DNA of 64,000 nt from the NCBI GenBank assembly GCA_026874595.1, contig CM049315.1:9773664-9837663 (forward strand). The letters are read 5' to 3'. Below the pieces are notes generated by a model, which did no database searches, was not told the origin of the DNA, and saw only the letters and a list, made by a program, of their open reading frames with translations. The position numbers and the translations under genes are program-made. Origin of the DNA: Sipunculus nudus. Taxonomy: Eukaryota; Annelida; Sipuncula; Golfingiida; Sipunculidae. Below are positions 22,754 through 37,700 of this stretch, piece after piece (within the stretch, counting starts at the first letter, position 1; each line of letters begins with the position of its first letter).

Positions 22754-25700
22754 TATGTATGTATATATTAGATATTAGATTCTGTGTATATAACATTAGT
22801 TGTATTAGTATCACAATTAAGTAATATTTCACCAATAATAGTGATTCATATGTCATTTGTATGCTTATCAGCCATTTTTAAACCACATTGTTTAACTATA
22901 TATATATATATATATATAAATATATATATATATATCATGATTGCATAAATGAAAAAGGCAGAGTTAAATAGTTTTGTGTATGTTTACACAGTGAACACAG
23001 TCGTCACTGGTTCTTCAAAGGACGTCTAGTTGTGGATGGTCAGGAAGTGCCCGAGTCCCTCTTCTCTATGATCATGGACACACAGACAACATCCAATCCC
23101 AATAATGTCATCAAGTTCAATGATAACAGCAGGTATATCAAATTACTGAAATGACAGTTTGTCATTACAGTAGGTTGTCAGAGTCACTTATTTAAATTTA
23201 ATGGTGGTTCTGAAGAATCATAGCCACCAGATTTTATATAGAAATGTATGATCATCAAACTCTGTTATTCCTCTTATTTTCTGATGACTAATGAGATTTT
23301 TTTTATTGTTTAAAGGATTGGTTCACAATTACATGTTTTAAGAACACAGGTCCTGAAAGTCACATTTCCCTATTATAGAACTGTTTAAGTCATGAAGATC
23401 CCAGAGCTGTTACATTAAATTAGAGTCTAAAAAAGGTACTACCAGTCTGGAATTTAAATATTTAAAGTTTATTTTTTCAAAAATAACTGTTTTTATCAAT
23501 ATTCTTTCTATACTATCTTATCAGTTCATACTTTTTTGTTCACATCATCATTATCATCAAGATGGCCCTGTCAGGATGTTTACATACACCAATATATTTC
23601 AGAACTTTTTGAAAGTGATGGATATTCTCTGTCATTAGAACAGAATATAAATAGCATTTTATTTAGCACAATTGTCATATTCTCACCAGTGTTTTATAAA
23701 ATGACTAATTAATAAATCCTGAATACTGAGGATATGTGCTGCCATTAAACTACTAATATCAAACATGAATCTCGTTAATAAATGTTACACTAAAGATTAT
23801 TTAATGTTATGCAGTTCAGCATTGATTCATACCTTATTTCATTCCTTTTTCCTTAAAACAATGTGACAGCACTGAAAAAAGTTGTTTTCTTTATCTCTAT
23901 TCATTGACATGCATGCTGATGTTAACCATTTCCATAGGCATTTATTTATTTTACTATGTTTGTGTTCTTTTAAGTGCTATAAAGGGGTACAAGATTAAGA
24001 CATTGTGCCCAGAACATCCAGGGAAACCAGGATCTTTCAAGGTGCATTCACTGGAACGGGATATCATTTTTACTGCAGAAACTCATAACTTTCCTACAGG
24101 TTAGTTTTAATACACAAACTTGCTGCTCATTTCCTGGTCATCCCTTTCCTGGTCATTATGAATATTGCAGCTATTTTTTTTTTGCAAAGCCATTAGGTGT
24201 CCTACATGAAGGTTCCTGCCTCATACCTCAAAAAGATTCTTTCTGGTAAAATGTTTCATTAAACCTCAGGTTCTGTTTCATTATCTGTTCTTTGTGTTAT
24301 ACACAGTTACTTTGTTGGAAATCTGAAATCATAGAGGATAAATATTGATATATCGTCAATACTTACATATCTTTTTTCTCATTCATTAGATGGTATCTGT
24401 TTTCACCTGATGAGGTTTACTAGTCGTTGGAATTATTATTACTCATGTATAAGATATAAGCATGATACATGCATGTAAAAGAGCAAGTGTCAGATATCTA
24501 CACTTCCCCCTAATTTGTAAAAGTATTCCCTTGTTAACATGAGGCTTCTGTGCTGTTACCTCCAGGCGTGGCACCATTCCCCGGGGCTACCACAGGTACA
24601 GGAGGCAGGATCCGTGATGTACAGAGCACAGGGACAGGGGCTCATGTTGTGGCAGGCACTGCTGGCTACAGCTTTGGTAACCTACAGATCCCTGGTGAGT
24701 GCATACACTCCACATGTTTAAGGTTAAGCTGGTAGGATTGTGGTACAGGAAGTTTTTGAGTAATGATTCCTGAGATACTAGCAATCCAGGGATACTATGC
24801 ATACATTTTGTTCAGGGTCATGTGGAATCACCAGTGTTTTCTGTTGATAACTTCAAAACTGCTCCTTTGACACTTGAGCATTTCGGCTCATGTCACCCAG
24901 GGGGAGCATCAACAAACAAGTGCAAATTACAGGGCACCCCAGTGTTATAACCCAGTAATGGGGATGAGTACACAGCCAGCACCTGCAGGTGTGGTGATTA
25001 CTGGGCCTTGGTGACACCAGAATATAAATAGTATGAAGCGTGTGCTACCACACTAACTGGCAGTCCAAAACCAGAATAGAACTCTGCTGATGTACACTCA
25101 GGTTAAGATTATTTAAGAAAGCATTAACATTAGCAGATACCTCCTTAAAAAAAATAATAAAAAACAGGATATCTCATTAGAACCTCTGAGATTCACTCAT
25201 AGTTTCTTTATACAGGTTTGGCTTTTATATGTATGATTCTCAGCCCTGAGAATGCAAATTTTGAAATCAAGACAAAAAAATAACGTAGTGTTATCTTCAG
25301 TCTTGTTCTATAGACTGAAAAAACATTGACCAATCCTTTAAAAAGGTTTAGGTTACTTGTATTACATTTTGCCGCATGGCAGACCTCAACCTCTATGAAA
25401 TGGCATTTAAACAATTTGTTCAGGTTACAAACTACCTTGGGAGGACAGTGACTTTATGTATCCTGGTAACCTCGCATCTCCACTTGACATCATCATCGAA
25501 GCAAGTAATGGCGCATCAGACTATGGTAACAAGTTTGGGGAACCTGTGCTTGCTGGGTTTGCCCGCTCGTTTGGTTTGAAGCTGGCCAGTGGGGAGAGAA
25601 GAGAATGGGTGAAGCCAATCATGTTTAGTGCAGGAATGGGTTCCCTGGAGCATATACACATAAAGAAAACAGCAGCAGAAAAAGGTAGTGTAGAACAACA

Positions 25701-28700
25701 ATTTATGTTCCTATTTTCTATACTAATTTGCTTAAAAATATATATTTGACTAATTTCTGTTTGGCGTTCAGGTACCTTTTATACTCTTCTTCTATGATTG
25801 TAAAGGTGGTGTTCTGTTGATGGGAGTGACAAAATGAGACATTTGGTAAAGGACTTCACATAATCCTAACTATTGAGGGCCAACTCCTGAGCCATGGAGA
25901 GTGACTTGTATTAGTGATTATAACTAGTTGTACAATCCATGTATAATCAGTGATATCAATCATATTGTAGTATTCTTATATATTTCAGTACCTGACATTT
26001 AAGGGAGTAATTAACAGTTTGAGCATAATGAGCTCATTTATTGCTATTTTAATGCTTTCTATTTATGCATTATGGTAGCGTTACTGGTATGGAAATGGCC
26101 AGGTTAAGAGGACCTGTGAACCAATGTTACAGTGTTTGAAGTATTTAAAAAAAATATTTCAGGTAGCTGTATGTCCAATAAGGGTGGTTAAATAAGGAAA
26201 AAAATTTATTTTTATCTTTTGTTACATATTTTTTTGGTAACATTACAATTATGGAGGTGTTTAGGGGTAGGGGCCCTGGGTATCATATTGATGTTTGTAG
26301 TATTTTTTTGGTGTATACTAGGTAATATTACAGGTATGGAGGTGGTTAAGTTAGGAGGACCTGCTTATCATATCGGTGTTTGTAGTATTATTTTTTGGTG
26401 TATTTATGGTAATATTACATGTATGGAGGTGGTTAAGTTAGGAGGACCTGTTTATCGTATTGGTGTTTGTAGTTTTATTTGGGAGCATTTATGGTAATAT
26501 TACAGGTATGGAGGTGGTTAAGTTAGGAGGACCTGTGTACCGTATCGGTGTTGGCGGCGGTGCTGCTTCATCCATCCAGGTACAGGGTGACAATGCTGAG
26601 GAGCTGGACTTTGGAGCTGTACAGCGAGGAGACGCTGAGATGGAGCAGAAACTCAACCGTGTTATCCGTGCCTGCATTGAGCGAGGAGACAACAACCCTA
26701 TCTGTAGTATACATGATCAAGGTGCAGGGGGCAATGGTATGTGATGGCTGTATGGTTATATTAAATCACTTAGTTGAACCTCTTTTATACAGTCAAACAT
26801 GCTTTTTCCAACACCACAGGGCACCAAGGGACTGGTGAATGGTGGTTATAACAGTAATAGTTTAAATAACATCAAGATTAGAAAATAACTTAAATTTCAT
26901 TCACACACACTGAAAGTATGTTATTTTAAATTTGATATATAAATTTTAGTATAATAAATAATATAAAATGTGTAATATTCTCTGCAGTACAAAAGTGTTT
27001 CCTTTAATTTCTCATATCACTATTGTAAGGCTTTGACTATAGTTATAAATGCTGTCAGGCTTTGACTTTTAAAAAAGGCATAATGAGAATAGTGTCCATG
27101 CAGAAATGTAATTAAATCGTAATGAGAGAGAAGGGTCAGTAAACTCGAAATAATATCATTGTTACCAAATAGAAATATGTTGAAATATGAGCAAAAAGGG
27201 AATTTAGTTGTTCTACAAATTAACATTTTAGTTCTTTTCAGATCATTCATTTTCTATCATTCTTCATTTGAGAAGTAGCCCATCCTGAAACTTAGCAAAA
27301 CAGGCTGATTTTGTGCAGTCTTCATATTTAAATTTAATCCAAGTTTAAAAGGTATAAACTCTTTAATCAAACCATATTCTAATATATGATATGCAGTACC
27401 ATCTCATAAAAATACTTTTAGAAACCAAAATAAGTTGTAAATGATTTACATGACACAGGGTTATCTTCAGGGTTAATAAATCACAATTACAATCTTCAAA
27501 TAAAAAATGTAAAGTTAAAAATATAAGATATTTGTCCATTCTTTCAGTATAGTATATGGATGATTGAAGCCATTCAGACCTCATTATGACGTGTCTTGTT
27601 TTGTTCAGGGAATGTACTGAAGGAAATAGCAGAGCCAGCTGGGGCGGTGATCCGCGTGGCAGACTTCACCCTCGGTGACCCCACCCTGAGCACCCTTGAG
27701 GTGTGGGGTGCTGAGTATCAGGAGAGTAATGCCCTGTTGGTGCAAGCAGAAAACATCCCTCTATTGAAGGACATCAGCAAGAGAGAGCGCTGTCCTGTCA
27801 ACTTTGTAGGCACCATCACAGGAGATGGAAAGGTAAAGCTGTGTTTCGTTGTGCCTGCAAATCTGGTGTGCATCCATAGATTATAATGCAAAAAAAATCT
27901 GATCCTTCTCTTTAAGATGAATTGTTTCCAAAGGGCTAAAACTTGGGTAGGAAAACTAGACCTTTTGAGCATGAAATCAAGATGAGCAAAACTGGATGAG
28001 TTTTATAAAAGGATTACTTTCTTACCTTTGCCTTTCATCTCCAGTGCAGCAACCCATCAAGTTCCATCTAATTAAATTCAAGGCTGTCCTGTCTAGCTTA
28101 TTCAGGCCGGTTCCCTGTCTCTTCGGGTCTAGCTCAGTGTCTCATCTCCAGCTGCTTCTGGGCCATCCAACCCTTCAGGTTCAAGGTCAGAGCCTGGCAG
28201 GAGGTGCTGGTTGCTGTCTTTTTCAGGGTGTGTCCAGTCCAGGTCCCAGCATTAAAAACAAAATACGGTAATTTTACCTTTCCTCTTCCAGTTGAACAAT
28301 TGTAAACATTTAACAGACCCCTACAGGTATATTGAGGGCTTCCTAAAATTATTTCAGAATCAATATAGGTTCATAATTCTGAATATTCCATGCAATTATA
28401 ATTTTGACAGATAAGGTTAGAAGACAAGCCACAGAGGAATGAAGAGGGGAGTCCGGAACACAAGAAGATGAAAACCATCCAGTATCCAGTGGACTTGGAC
28501 CTAGAGCATGTACTGGGATCCATGCCTAGAAAGGTGACTTGTTTCAAGAAACATCTTGAAATATTTTGTAGACATAAGAAAATGAATTATCTGTGTTCTG
28601 AGAGGCTGCATAGTGTCTATGCAAGCCCGGCATGTCATTGTAACTGTATATAGGCAGTGCTTATACAAAGACAGAATTACAACGTTTATGTATAGTGTCT

Positions 28701-31700
28701 ACCTATACCCAATATGAATTTACTTCATGAAGGAACTCAGTGACAGAAAACAGTTTGGTAATATTTAATGCAGGCTGTATTATAGGGGTTAAACAGAATA
28801 AATTTCGTTTGATACAAGTATAAGAATATTTCAACTGGTTCGTGAGTTATTTTATTTAACATTTCATGATCATTTAATACACCACAAAACCCTGCATTAA
28901 AAATTAACAGTAACTTTATAATTTAAAATGGGTGTTACTGAGAAAACTATGGTTTGGACAACAAGGGCACAAAAAAAAAATCTGCAGTATATATTACGCT
29001 TGAAACCTTTCAAAGCTTTAACCATTCTTGTTTATCATGGATTACAGGTTTTCAAGCTTGACCATGCTGCCCCCTGCCTGAAGTCTCTGGAACTTCCTGC
29101 AGGACTGAACATTGAAGAAGCCTTACACCGAGTACTGCGCCTGCCATCTGTTGGTAGCAAACGGTACCTCACCAATAAGGTATTGATTACTGGCAGTGTT
29201 CAGCATCGTTGTGTTATGTATTGAATTTTTAAAAATATATGGAGATTAATACCTTAGTGTCTTATCAGGACCATGTTTGTTTCTGACACTGTTATGCTTT
29301 AACATTGAACTGGTGTTTGAATCATATTAACATAATTCTTTTTTTTATTAGAAGGTGCAGATATCTTTCTTTTATGAGCTTCTCCTTTTATCTGACATTG
29401 TTTTTTAGAAGCCTGTAAAAATAATTGTAAATTAAGGATTGATAAATGTTTGTGAATTTTATGTCATTGGGATGTCTGTGGGACATATTCAGTATTCAGA
29501 TTTGTCTATACATTCATATACACACTCTTGAACATTTGTGTTTGTATTTAAATACTTAAAATAAAATTAATTTTATTCACATAAGAATATACAACAAAAT
29601 GTTCTGTATATAATGATTGAATTTTAATATTTTATCTTGCAAATTAATTTGAAATGACATGGTCATAAGCATTTATCACACTGAATAGTTTTAAATTTCA
29701 TCAACTTAAAAAAATCATAATTATTCATATTGCAATTTTGAAAAGTTATGTGAATTGTTTTACAAATAATGTAACTGAAATCAGTGATGGAAACCTTATG
29801 ATAGTATTATTATTAAATTCCAATTCTTTTTTTTTATTGTCTGCACTATTAATAAGCAGGTCTTTGGTTATATGAGAAAATGATTTTATATATTGTTGGT
29901 AACATTATGTTTGCTGTTTCCTGACAGGTTGACCGCTCTGTGACAGGACTGGTTGCCCAGCAACAGTGTGTAGGGCCCCTACATACTCCCCTTGCTGATG
30001 TTGCTGTCACCGCCTTGTCTTATTTTAACACAGTAAGTCTTGCTAATGTTGCTGTCACCGCCTTGTCTTATTTTAACACAGTAAGTCTTGCTGATGTTGC
30101 TGTCACCGCCTTGTCTTATTTTAACACAGTAAGTCTTGCTGATGTTGCTGTCACCGCCTTGTCTTATTTTAACACAGTAAGTCTTGCTGATGTTGCTGTC
30201 ACCGCCTTGTCTTATTTTAACACAGTAAGTCTTGCTGATGTTGCTGTCACCGCCTTGTCTTATTTTAACACAGTAAGTCTTGCTGATGTTGCTGTCACCG
30301 CCTTGTCTTATTTTAACACAGTGAGTCTTGCTGATGTTGCTGTCACCGCCTTGTTTTACTTTAACACAGTAAGTCCAAGAAAAGGTTAACTAGATGTCTG
30401 CTTACCTAGTGATCACAGGCTTTAATTAGTCCCCTGATGTAGGGAGGACTAATGAAATGTTTCACATCTCTCCATCCCACCCCCTTTTTTTACCAGATAT
30501 CTCTAAAACACCTCCTTTCATCAGCAAATTTGGCAGACACACTCATCACATGACTGACATGATAATCTGCAGGTGATACAACCTCTGATAAATCAAAAAT
30601 GGTCATTTCCCCCTTCCCCTCAAATAAGTCCATAAATAAAATCACTTAAGCCTTCAAATCATATACAAGGATTCGTTGGAGTTAGGGAAATAAATAAAAT
30701 ATATTGAACTGATGTTTTCACAGGATGTTGAAATCTGCTGATCACAGATTGACACTGCAGAGGGGATGTGTGCAATCAATTTTCAGATATGTTAGAAATA
30801 CAGTATGAATGCCAGACAGTGATCTTAGGATTACTTTCATGCACATAATCTCAAGAGCCAATTGACTCCCTCATTCATGACTGGTTCAGCCAAACTCATA
30901 GGCTGAAGACGGTTGGGTAGGACTAGCCCCCTCAAACCATGTGGAAAATTGAAAAAAATGTACATGGACACATTTCCTTAATTTTTACAATCAAAATACC
31001 TGATTGGCATATAAGGGGGGGGGGATGGAGTCAAAACAATGCTATTTCCCCCACCAAGCATAGTGACATCACACACCCTATGATTCTTGTCAATTCCATT
31101 GCAGGATGATGAGTCACTGTGCCTGGTGAAGTCACAAAAAATGCTTTTCGTTTCATCTGGGGCCTTGCATCACTGAGTACACTGGGTGTGGGACAGATAT
31201 GAGCCCCCTCTATAAAATAAATAAGTCTATAAGACATATGACCCATGGGCATTGATGTGAATTTGAATGACGTGTCTTATCATGTATGTACGGGCCTCTG
31301 TTTCCAGGTGATAAAAAGATTGATGGTAATGATTGATAATTGATGGAAAGAATAAAACGGATATTACATAAAATGATAAGGTTAAATTAAGTATGTCATG
31401 TTCTTTTGTTATTCTTTTTTTGCTTGGTAAAGCTAGAAATCACTGTCTGTCACAGCTTGAAATACAGTCTCTTTGAGGGTTTAGCTATAGATAAAATATA
31501 TAAATGATTATTCATGTATGTTAGTTTTAGGGGTCCTGTCATTGGAGTATGAATATGTATGGTGATTTCTGTCCAGGTTGGTTCAGCCACTGCAATTGGT
31601 GAGCAGCCAATCAAAGGGCTGGTAGATGCTGGCTGCGGAGCGAGAATGTCAGTTGGGGAAGCCCTGACTAACTTGGTGTTTGCAGAAATAAGTTCACTTA

Positions 31701-34700
31701 AGGTAACCACAGAAACACTTTGTTATTTTAATCAACAATGAAAAATGTTATTTTCCACTTCTGTTTGATACAAAAATCATAAAGATCATAAAAACTATTT
31801 TGTTGAGTACATGGGATGTTAGAAAATAAAATATGAAATGTTAGTTTTAATTTTTAAATGATTCAGTTAACAGGTATGCTTTAGATAGGTATGTGTGTCA
31901 GCCATCCTTATGTTTCACATTGTACATATTTCAGCAGAAAATGTGCTAATTATTATCAGATCCTATACTAACTTAAGTGACTGTACATTACCTTCTTGCA
32001 TTTATGCATCTGCATGTGTCATGAAGCTCATTTTAATCAAATGTTTGTCCATATGGCAGTAGTATACAGTATTGCATTTTCTAGTGAAATAAGTAGTGCA
32101 TGTTATTGTTTTGTACTGATGATAGAGACTGCTGTATTCCAGGATGTTAAATGTAGTGGTAACTGGATGTGGGCTGCCAAGTTGCCAGGAGAAGGGGCGG
32201 CACTAGTTGATGCTTGTAAAGCCATGTGCGGTGTTATGAAGCAGCTGGGCATCGCTGTTGATGGGGGCAAAGACTCGTTAAGCATGGCTGCCCGTGTTGG
32301 CACAGAGACTGTCAAAGCCCCAGGTAAGATCAGTCTTCTCATGACTCGTGCATATGAGATGTCACATGAAGTTATACAAAGTGTGGCTCTGCTGTCTTGC
32401 TATACATGATTATAAATATCTTATTTAAATAAGGTGCTAATATAATTTTCTAGGCCTGTGATTAAGTGTCTGTAACAAGAGGATGAAACAATTAGAATGT
32501 CTGGACATCAGGTTTTTATATGCCTGAGTCTAGGAATAACCCTGGAGTCATAGCCTGTCACTAAAGGCCCTGTCACGTTATTCTGGGCAGGCTACACGAG
32601 CTTGTTGTGTGCATGAATTTTGTTGCATGCTGGAAATTTCTGTGGCTGGCTAAGATTTTGGTAGGTTTCACATGGAACTTGTCTGTTGGATGTGTGGTAC
32701 CTGTGTGGGCCTTGCGTGTGCTCCGTGTGACATGCATGCCAGGCACTTGAGAGCTTACAGACAGGTCCGTGTTAGCTCCAGGCCACATACAGGCTCTGGG
32801 GGTTATTTGCATGCCAGTTACGTGACACCTGCGAGGGTTGCGCGTGCCGGTAGTGGGCATGTAAATGCAGGTCAGGTGGAGAGGTCACTTCTCTGCTGAA
32901 TTCATAGTGTGAAGTAGTTGCAGAACGCCAGCAAACTTGCCCATAGCCAGCCCTCAGATTACCAGCAGGAAGGCAGTAACTATCCCTCAACATGCCCTCA
33001 CTTTCCTCGTATACCTCGCTTCATGCCCACAGGAATGACAGGTTTCACAAGGTTGGTAGTACCAACACCGTTCTTTGCCAGCAAAACTCACATTCCATGC
33101 CAGCATCTGACACGCGCTGGCATGAAATTGCCACAGGTCCACGGCCATTCTTCAAGTGTGTCAACGGGCCTCCTGCTGGTGTTCTGCATGGACCTCTGCA
33201 GGCAGACTCATGCAGCTTATCCAGTACCAAGTTTTGAGCATGTTCAAAACTTGGCTGCAGGCATCTTGCACACCTGTGGGCAAGTCCGGGCAAGATCCGG
33301 GTGAGATACTGCCAGGTCCATGCCAACTGCGGGGAGCTACGGGCAGCAAAAATTGCAACCCATAAGTTGCACGTAGTGCCTGCCAGGAATAATGTGACAG
33401 GGCCTTAAGCCTTCAACATTTGAAAGAAATCTATCAAGATTTAACTTTTTTAACTTGAGGCACCAAGTTGGTTCAAATTTTGGACCTTCTGTCCTGAACG
33501 CCAATGCCTTAACCACCAGGCTACATCCTTCCCCACACACTGAGCGATACAAACTGTAGGTCTCAATTCACACAAAATTAGAGAAAAAAATCCTTTGTCT
33601 TTTTACAGCTACTTGAGATGCTGTTAAACAGGATTTTTGCACTTTTATGTTTAACAAGTGCCTAGATGAATACTTCAATAAATGTTGTACTGGCTCAAGA
33701 AAATTCATACTACATGTGTCAACAATTAGATTGATTGGGAAAGGGAATTGAAAAAAGACCTTGCTTTGGATCTTCAAGGTCAAGTCAGCCAAATTATATT
33801 ACATCGTTTTTAGGGTTTGTTGTCAATGTGGTAAATTTGAAAGTTTTGCTCATTTTCCACTGAAATTTGACACACAAGTTTTTTCCACAAACTTCTCCAA
33901 TGATTTAAAAACTGGTGACCTTGATCTTCAAGGTCAACTCTGCAGAATTCTAGATAATTATGACCCTTATAACTTTTGAAACACTACATATTTTTTCTTC
34001 AAATTGACACACTAGTTGTTTGCGCCATGTTCTCAGAAGAGTTTGAAAACTATTGACCTTGACGCTTACTTTCAAGAGCAAATCAGCTTTTTGAATTGAA
34101 CTTCATCTATAGCATTTTTTGTGTAGCAGTAAATTAAGTGTTGTATATGTGTCCCTCAAATTTGACACACAGGTTATTTTCACCAAGTTCTCAGATGAGA
34201 ACCATATTCTACTCTTGTACAGCCTGTGTTGAACCGTCATGATTGGATTCAGTCCTCACATATGTGTGTCTCACCACTGAAGGAAGAACCTTGTTGGTTT
34301 TGGTGTCAGAAGGTCAAAGGTCACGATCACATCTGACATTAATCTTGATTTTGTTTTCAGATGATAAAATTCTTGTTGTGAATGTTAGTAAATGTCCTGC
34401 TAGTCAGCTGAGTGTTATGACCCGTGGGTCACTTGTTATACATACTAGTGGTATACCTTTAATTCTGACATGCAACAGTTTTGTTTTTAGTCTGTACAAA
34501 AGTTGGTAGCACATTAATGGTTTTGATATGCTTGCAACACACAGGGTCAGAACAAGTGTTGTGCAGACTGTTGTATGCAATCTGTCCACTAGATAAATGA
34601 ATGCAGAGGCCTATGGCTGTATTACAGAGCCACAACTGGGTCTACTGTCAGCTCTTAGGAATAAGTCAAGATAGACATTCAGTGTGACCTTAAGATTTTA

Positions 34701-37700
34701 TAAACTAATCTTCCATGTCATGTAAAGTGTTTCCTTAGTATGAGTATCTTATGATTTTAGAAAATAATTCCCAAAAAAGAAGCTATGTGACCTGTGCACA
34801 ACCAAACATGGGTGTTCATTCAATGCTTTCACTTTTTTCCAGGTTCCTTGGTGATATCAGTGTATGCTCCATGTCCTGACATCACAAGTACAGTGACCCC
34901 TGACCTCAAGTGTCCTGGAGGAACTGGCAAGTATTTCTTTAACAACATTTCTCTCCTTAAAGTGAAAGAGGACAGACTGAAAAATATTAAAAATTACCAA
35001 ACCCTGTGCAAATTGGCAAAGCTGGTGAATCATGTTTCTTTCCGGGTGTTGCTTTTCAATAGGCAGCACATATCCTCAGTGCTTGCTTCTGCCATATTTC
35101 ACATTTACTTGTAGAGTGAAATGTAATGTAATTTTGTGATAAGTATGTCTGTGTAGCTTGTAGTCTGGTAATGGTTTGATCATCTGTGAACCAGTCATTA
35201 GAACAAATAAATGATATATTTGATTTATGATCTCCTCATAAAAGGTGTTATGCCCATTTTATTGAGCTCAGCTATCAACAAGTCACCTGAACTATAGTAA
35301 TCACTCTTTGTCCATCGGTTGTCTGGTCATCTTGTGGTCTGTAAAAGGACATAAATTGAAAAGGGAGGTCCTTTAAACTTCTCCTGAGGAATATGACATC
35401 AGGTCACTGTGACCTATATTCTCTTCAGTTATAGGGCTTTCTTGGACACCCCTGAAATAATAAAAAAACTGATGCAGTTGCTTCATTATCTCAAAATTTA
35501 ACACATGGATTTCCATGAGTCTTGCTTTAAAAGGGCAGTTTCATCAGTTGCTTAAGACTGGTGGCACCACCTCCATTTTTTTCTTCATTTTTTTTTGGAC
35601 TATAAAATGACAGATCTTCTCAGCTTCTCAGCTGTGGTTTCATATATTGTCCTGAAACCTTACATATTTATTTATCATAACTAGTTTTATCATTTCCCGA
35701 AGAAATGTCAGGGTTTTTTTCCCACACATTTCCTCCATTTTTGACACAGCAAAATTACAGCAGTGGTGTCACTTTCTCAAGTTCTGTTAGTGTTTTGAAG
35801 CTTCTTGTGTACATAGATTATATCTAGTTCATCAAGTAATAATGACTGGTGGCATCACCTTGCAAATTTTGCACATGGTGACCCCTATCTGATGTCTTTC
35901 TTCATATGGGTAATTAGGTCCGAATGATCATATTTTCATAAATTACAGGCTTAGATACAGTGCTCTCAGGACCACCAGTACCAAACTCATAAATCCATCT
36001 AGTATCATATCCACAACTAACTGTCAGTCAGCTGAGCATCATGACCCATGGGTCACTTGCTGTATTTAAGAATATAGCTTTAAATTATGCTAACAAATAT
36101 TTCTCAGACTCTGTGTTCCAGAGACAGCTCACTTGACAGCCCAGTGATGTAACCTGTACATATTCATATTTTATAGGAAGCCTGTTATACATCCCCCTGG
36201 GAGGTGACAAGCATCGTCTTGGAGGTAGTGCTCTGGCTCAGTGCTACGGACAGATTGGAGATGACTCTCCAGACCTTGATTCTACAGATCTCTTCGCTGC
36301 AGCTTTTAATGCCACACAGAAACTTATCAGAGGTTAGACTCACAGCAGAATCATGATTGAAAAACACAACACTTAAGCGTCCACTTATTATACAAAATCA
36401 GTATTGTTTGAAGCATGGTAAGTGCTTAATTGTGACTTTTTTCGTGGTAATATTTTGGGGATACTTATTGAACTTTAATATCCAAAAAGAAAGGCCAGGT
36501 ACTGTTATTTAAATTCTGTTGACTATATGCTTTTATGAATGGCACTGTGGCTTTTAGTCATGTTTTGATTGATTCAGAGTTCCCTTGGAAACTTAATGCA
36601 CACATGTTGTACCTAGTTGTGGACGTTAACACTGATGAAAGAGTCAGAAAATCTGGGACACTTGTAAATTCATTCCAGTCAGCCATATTGATCTTGTAGC
36701 ATGATACCATAAACTCTCAAAACCTGTACCTATAAGATTACCAAAGGGGGCAGCACCAAGTGGCCTGTAGACTTTAACAGTACTAAGATACAGAAGACTT
36801 TGTAAGTCATGCTGAGATTCATTTTGGAGGTGTTTCCTGTTTAATCTGCTGCCAGTGTTGATAATCACTTCACTACATCATAACCAGTATGTACCGACAT
36901 CTAACACCTGTATACTTGACTTTATGACTGTTGTTTTTCTATTTGGATGATAAGCCCAGAACACTTACACTAGTCCAGTAGCTGAACATTACATTTATTT
37001 TTGAGCAGGGAACAGCGAAACAGCCTGTTGCATACAGCAAAGTAATCTTGAAAACATAACCTTGAAATATATAACACTTAGTGGTCATTTAAGGTACTGT
37101 TGTTGCAATGTTATACATAACTGTTGTTGCTATGTTATACATAACAATGACCTATAAAATCAGCCATGAAAATAGATATTTAGGAATTGTATAAACACTG
37201 TCTCTTCTATTATCCTAAAATCTTATAATAAATTATCATTCATTTATCATCAGTTCAATATTTGGGCCTTTAGTGCAAAAAATTATTTGTTTTCAGAGAG
37301 GAAACTGACAGCTGGACATGATGTGAGTGATGGGGGACTGATCACAGCAGTCCTGGAGATGGCCTTCGCTGGAAACTGTGGACTCCAAGTCACCATGCCA
37401 GAGAGTTCAGGTAGACTACACAGTATCAGTGTTTATATTTATAAAATGATACATTGATACATGAATATCCAGATGGTCATGTTTTTGACATTGAACTTAA
37501 ATATAGAAACATGTCCACCTGTCAACAGCGAGCTTAATACTGAAGTGGTAAGAGGCTGTTCATGTAGGTGCAGGACACAGCATATATAAAATATAAACAT
37601 TTATCAGTATTACATCATCTAGTAGGAAGCACATATGAAATTAATACTAAATCGCTGTGTGTTTCTCAGCTAGGGTTTCTATGCTGTGTCTGCCTTTCTC

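Noticed and set aside
22617-22856. 79-codon ORF with long Tyr-Ile repeats
   Set aside because: Translation of the (AT)n microsatellite in intron 4.
26219-26497. 92-codon ORF upstream of exon 9 as an alternative exon
   Set aside because: It is made of degenerate exon 9 copies, contains non-conserved residues and ends in a stop before the true exon.
32560-33408. piggyBac element because of TTAA at the right edge
   Set aside because: The left edge is CTAAAGG rather than TTAA, and the termini do not begin with the usual CCC; superfamily left open.
33337-33552. 71-codon ORF containing SLVVKAL
   Set aside because: It overlaps a tRNA-like SINE head read in the same strand; this peptide commonly arises from such repeats.
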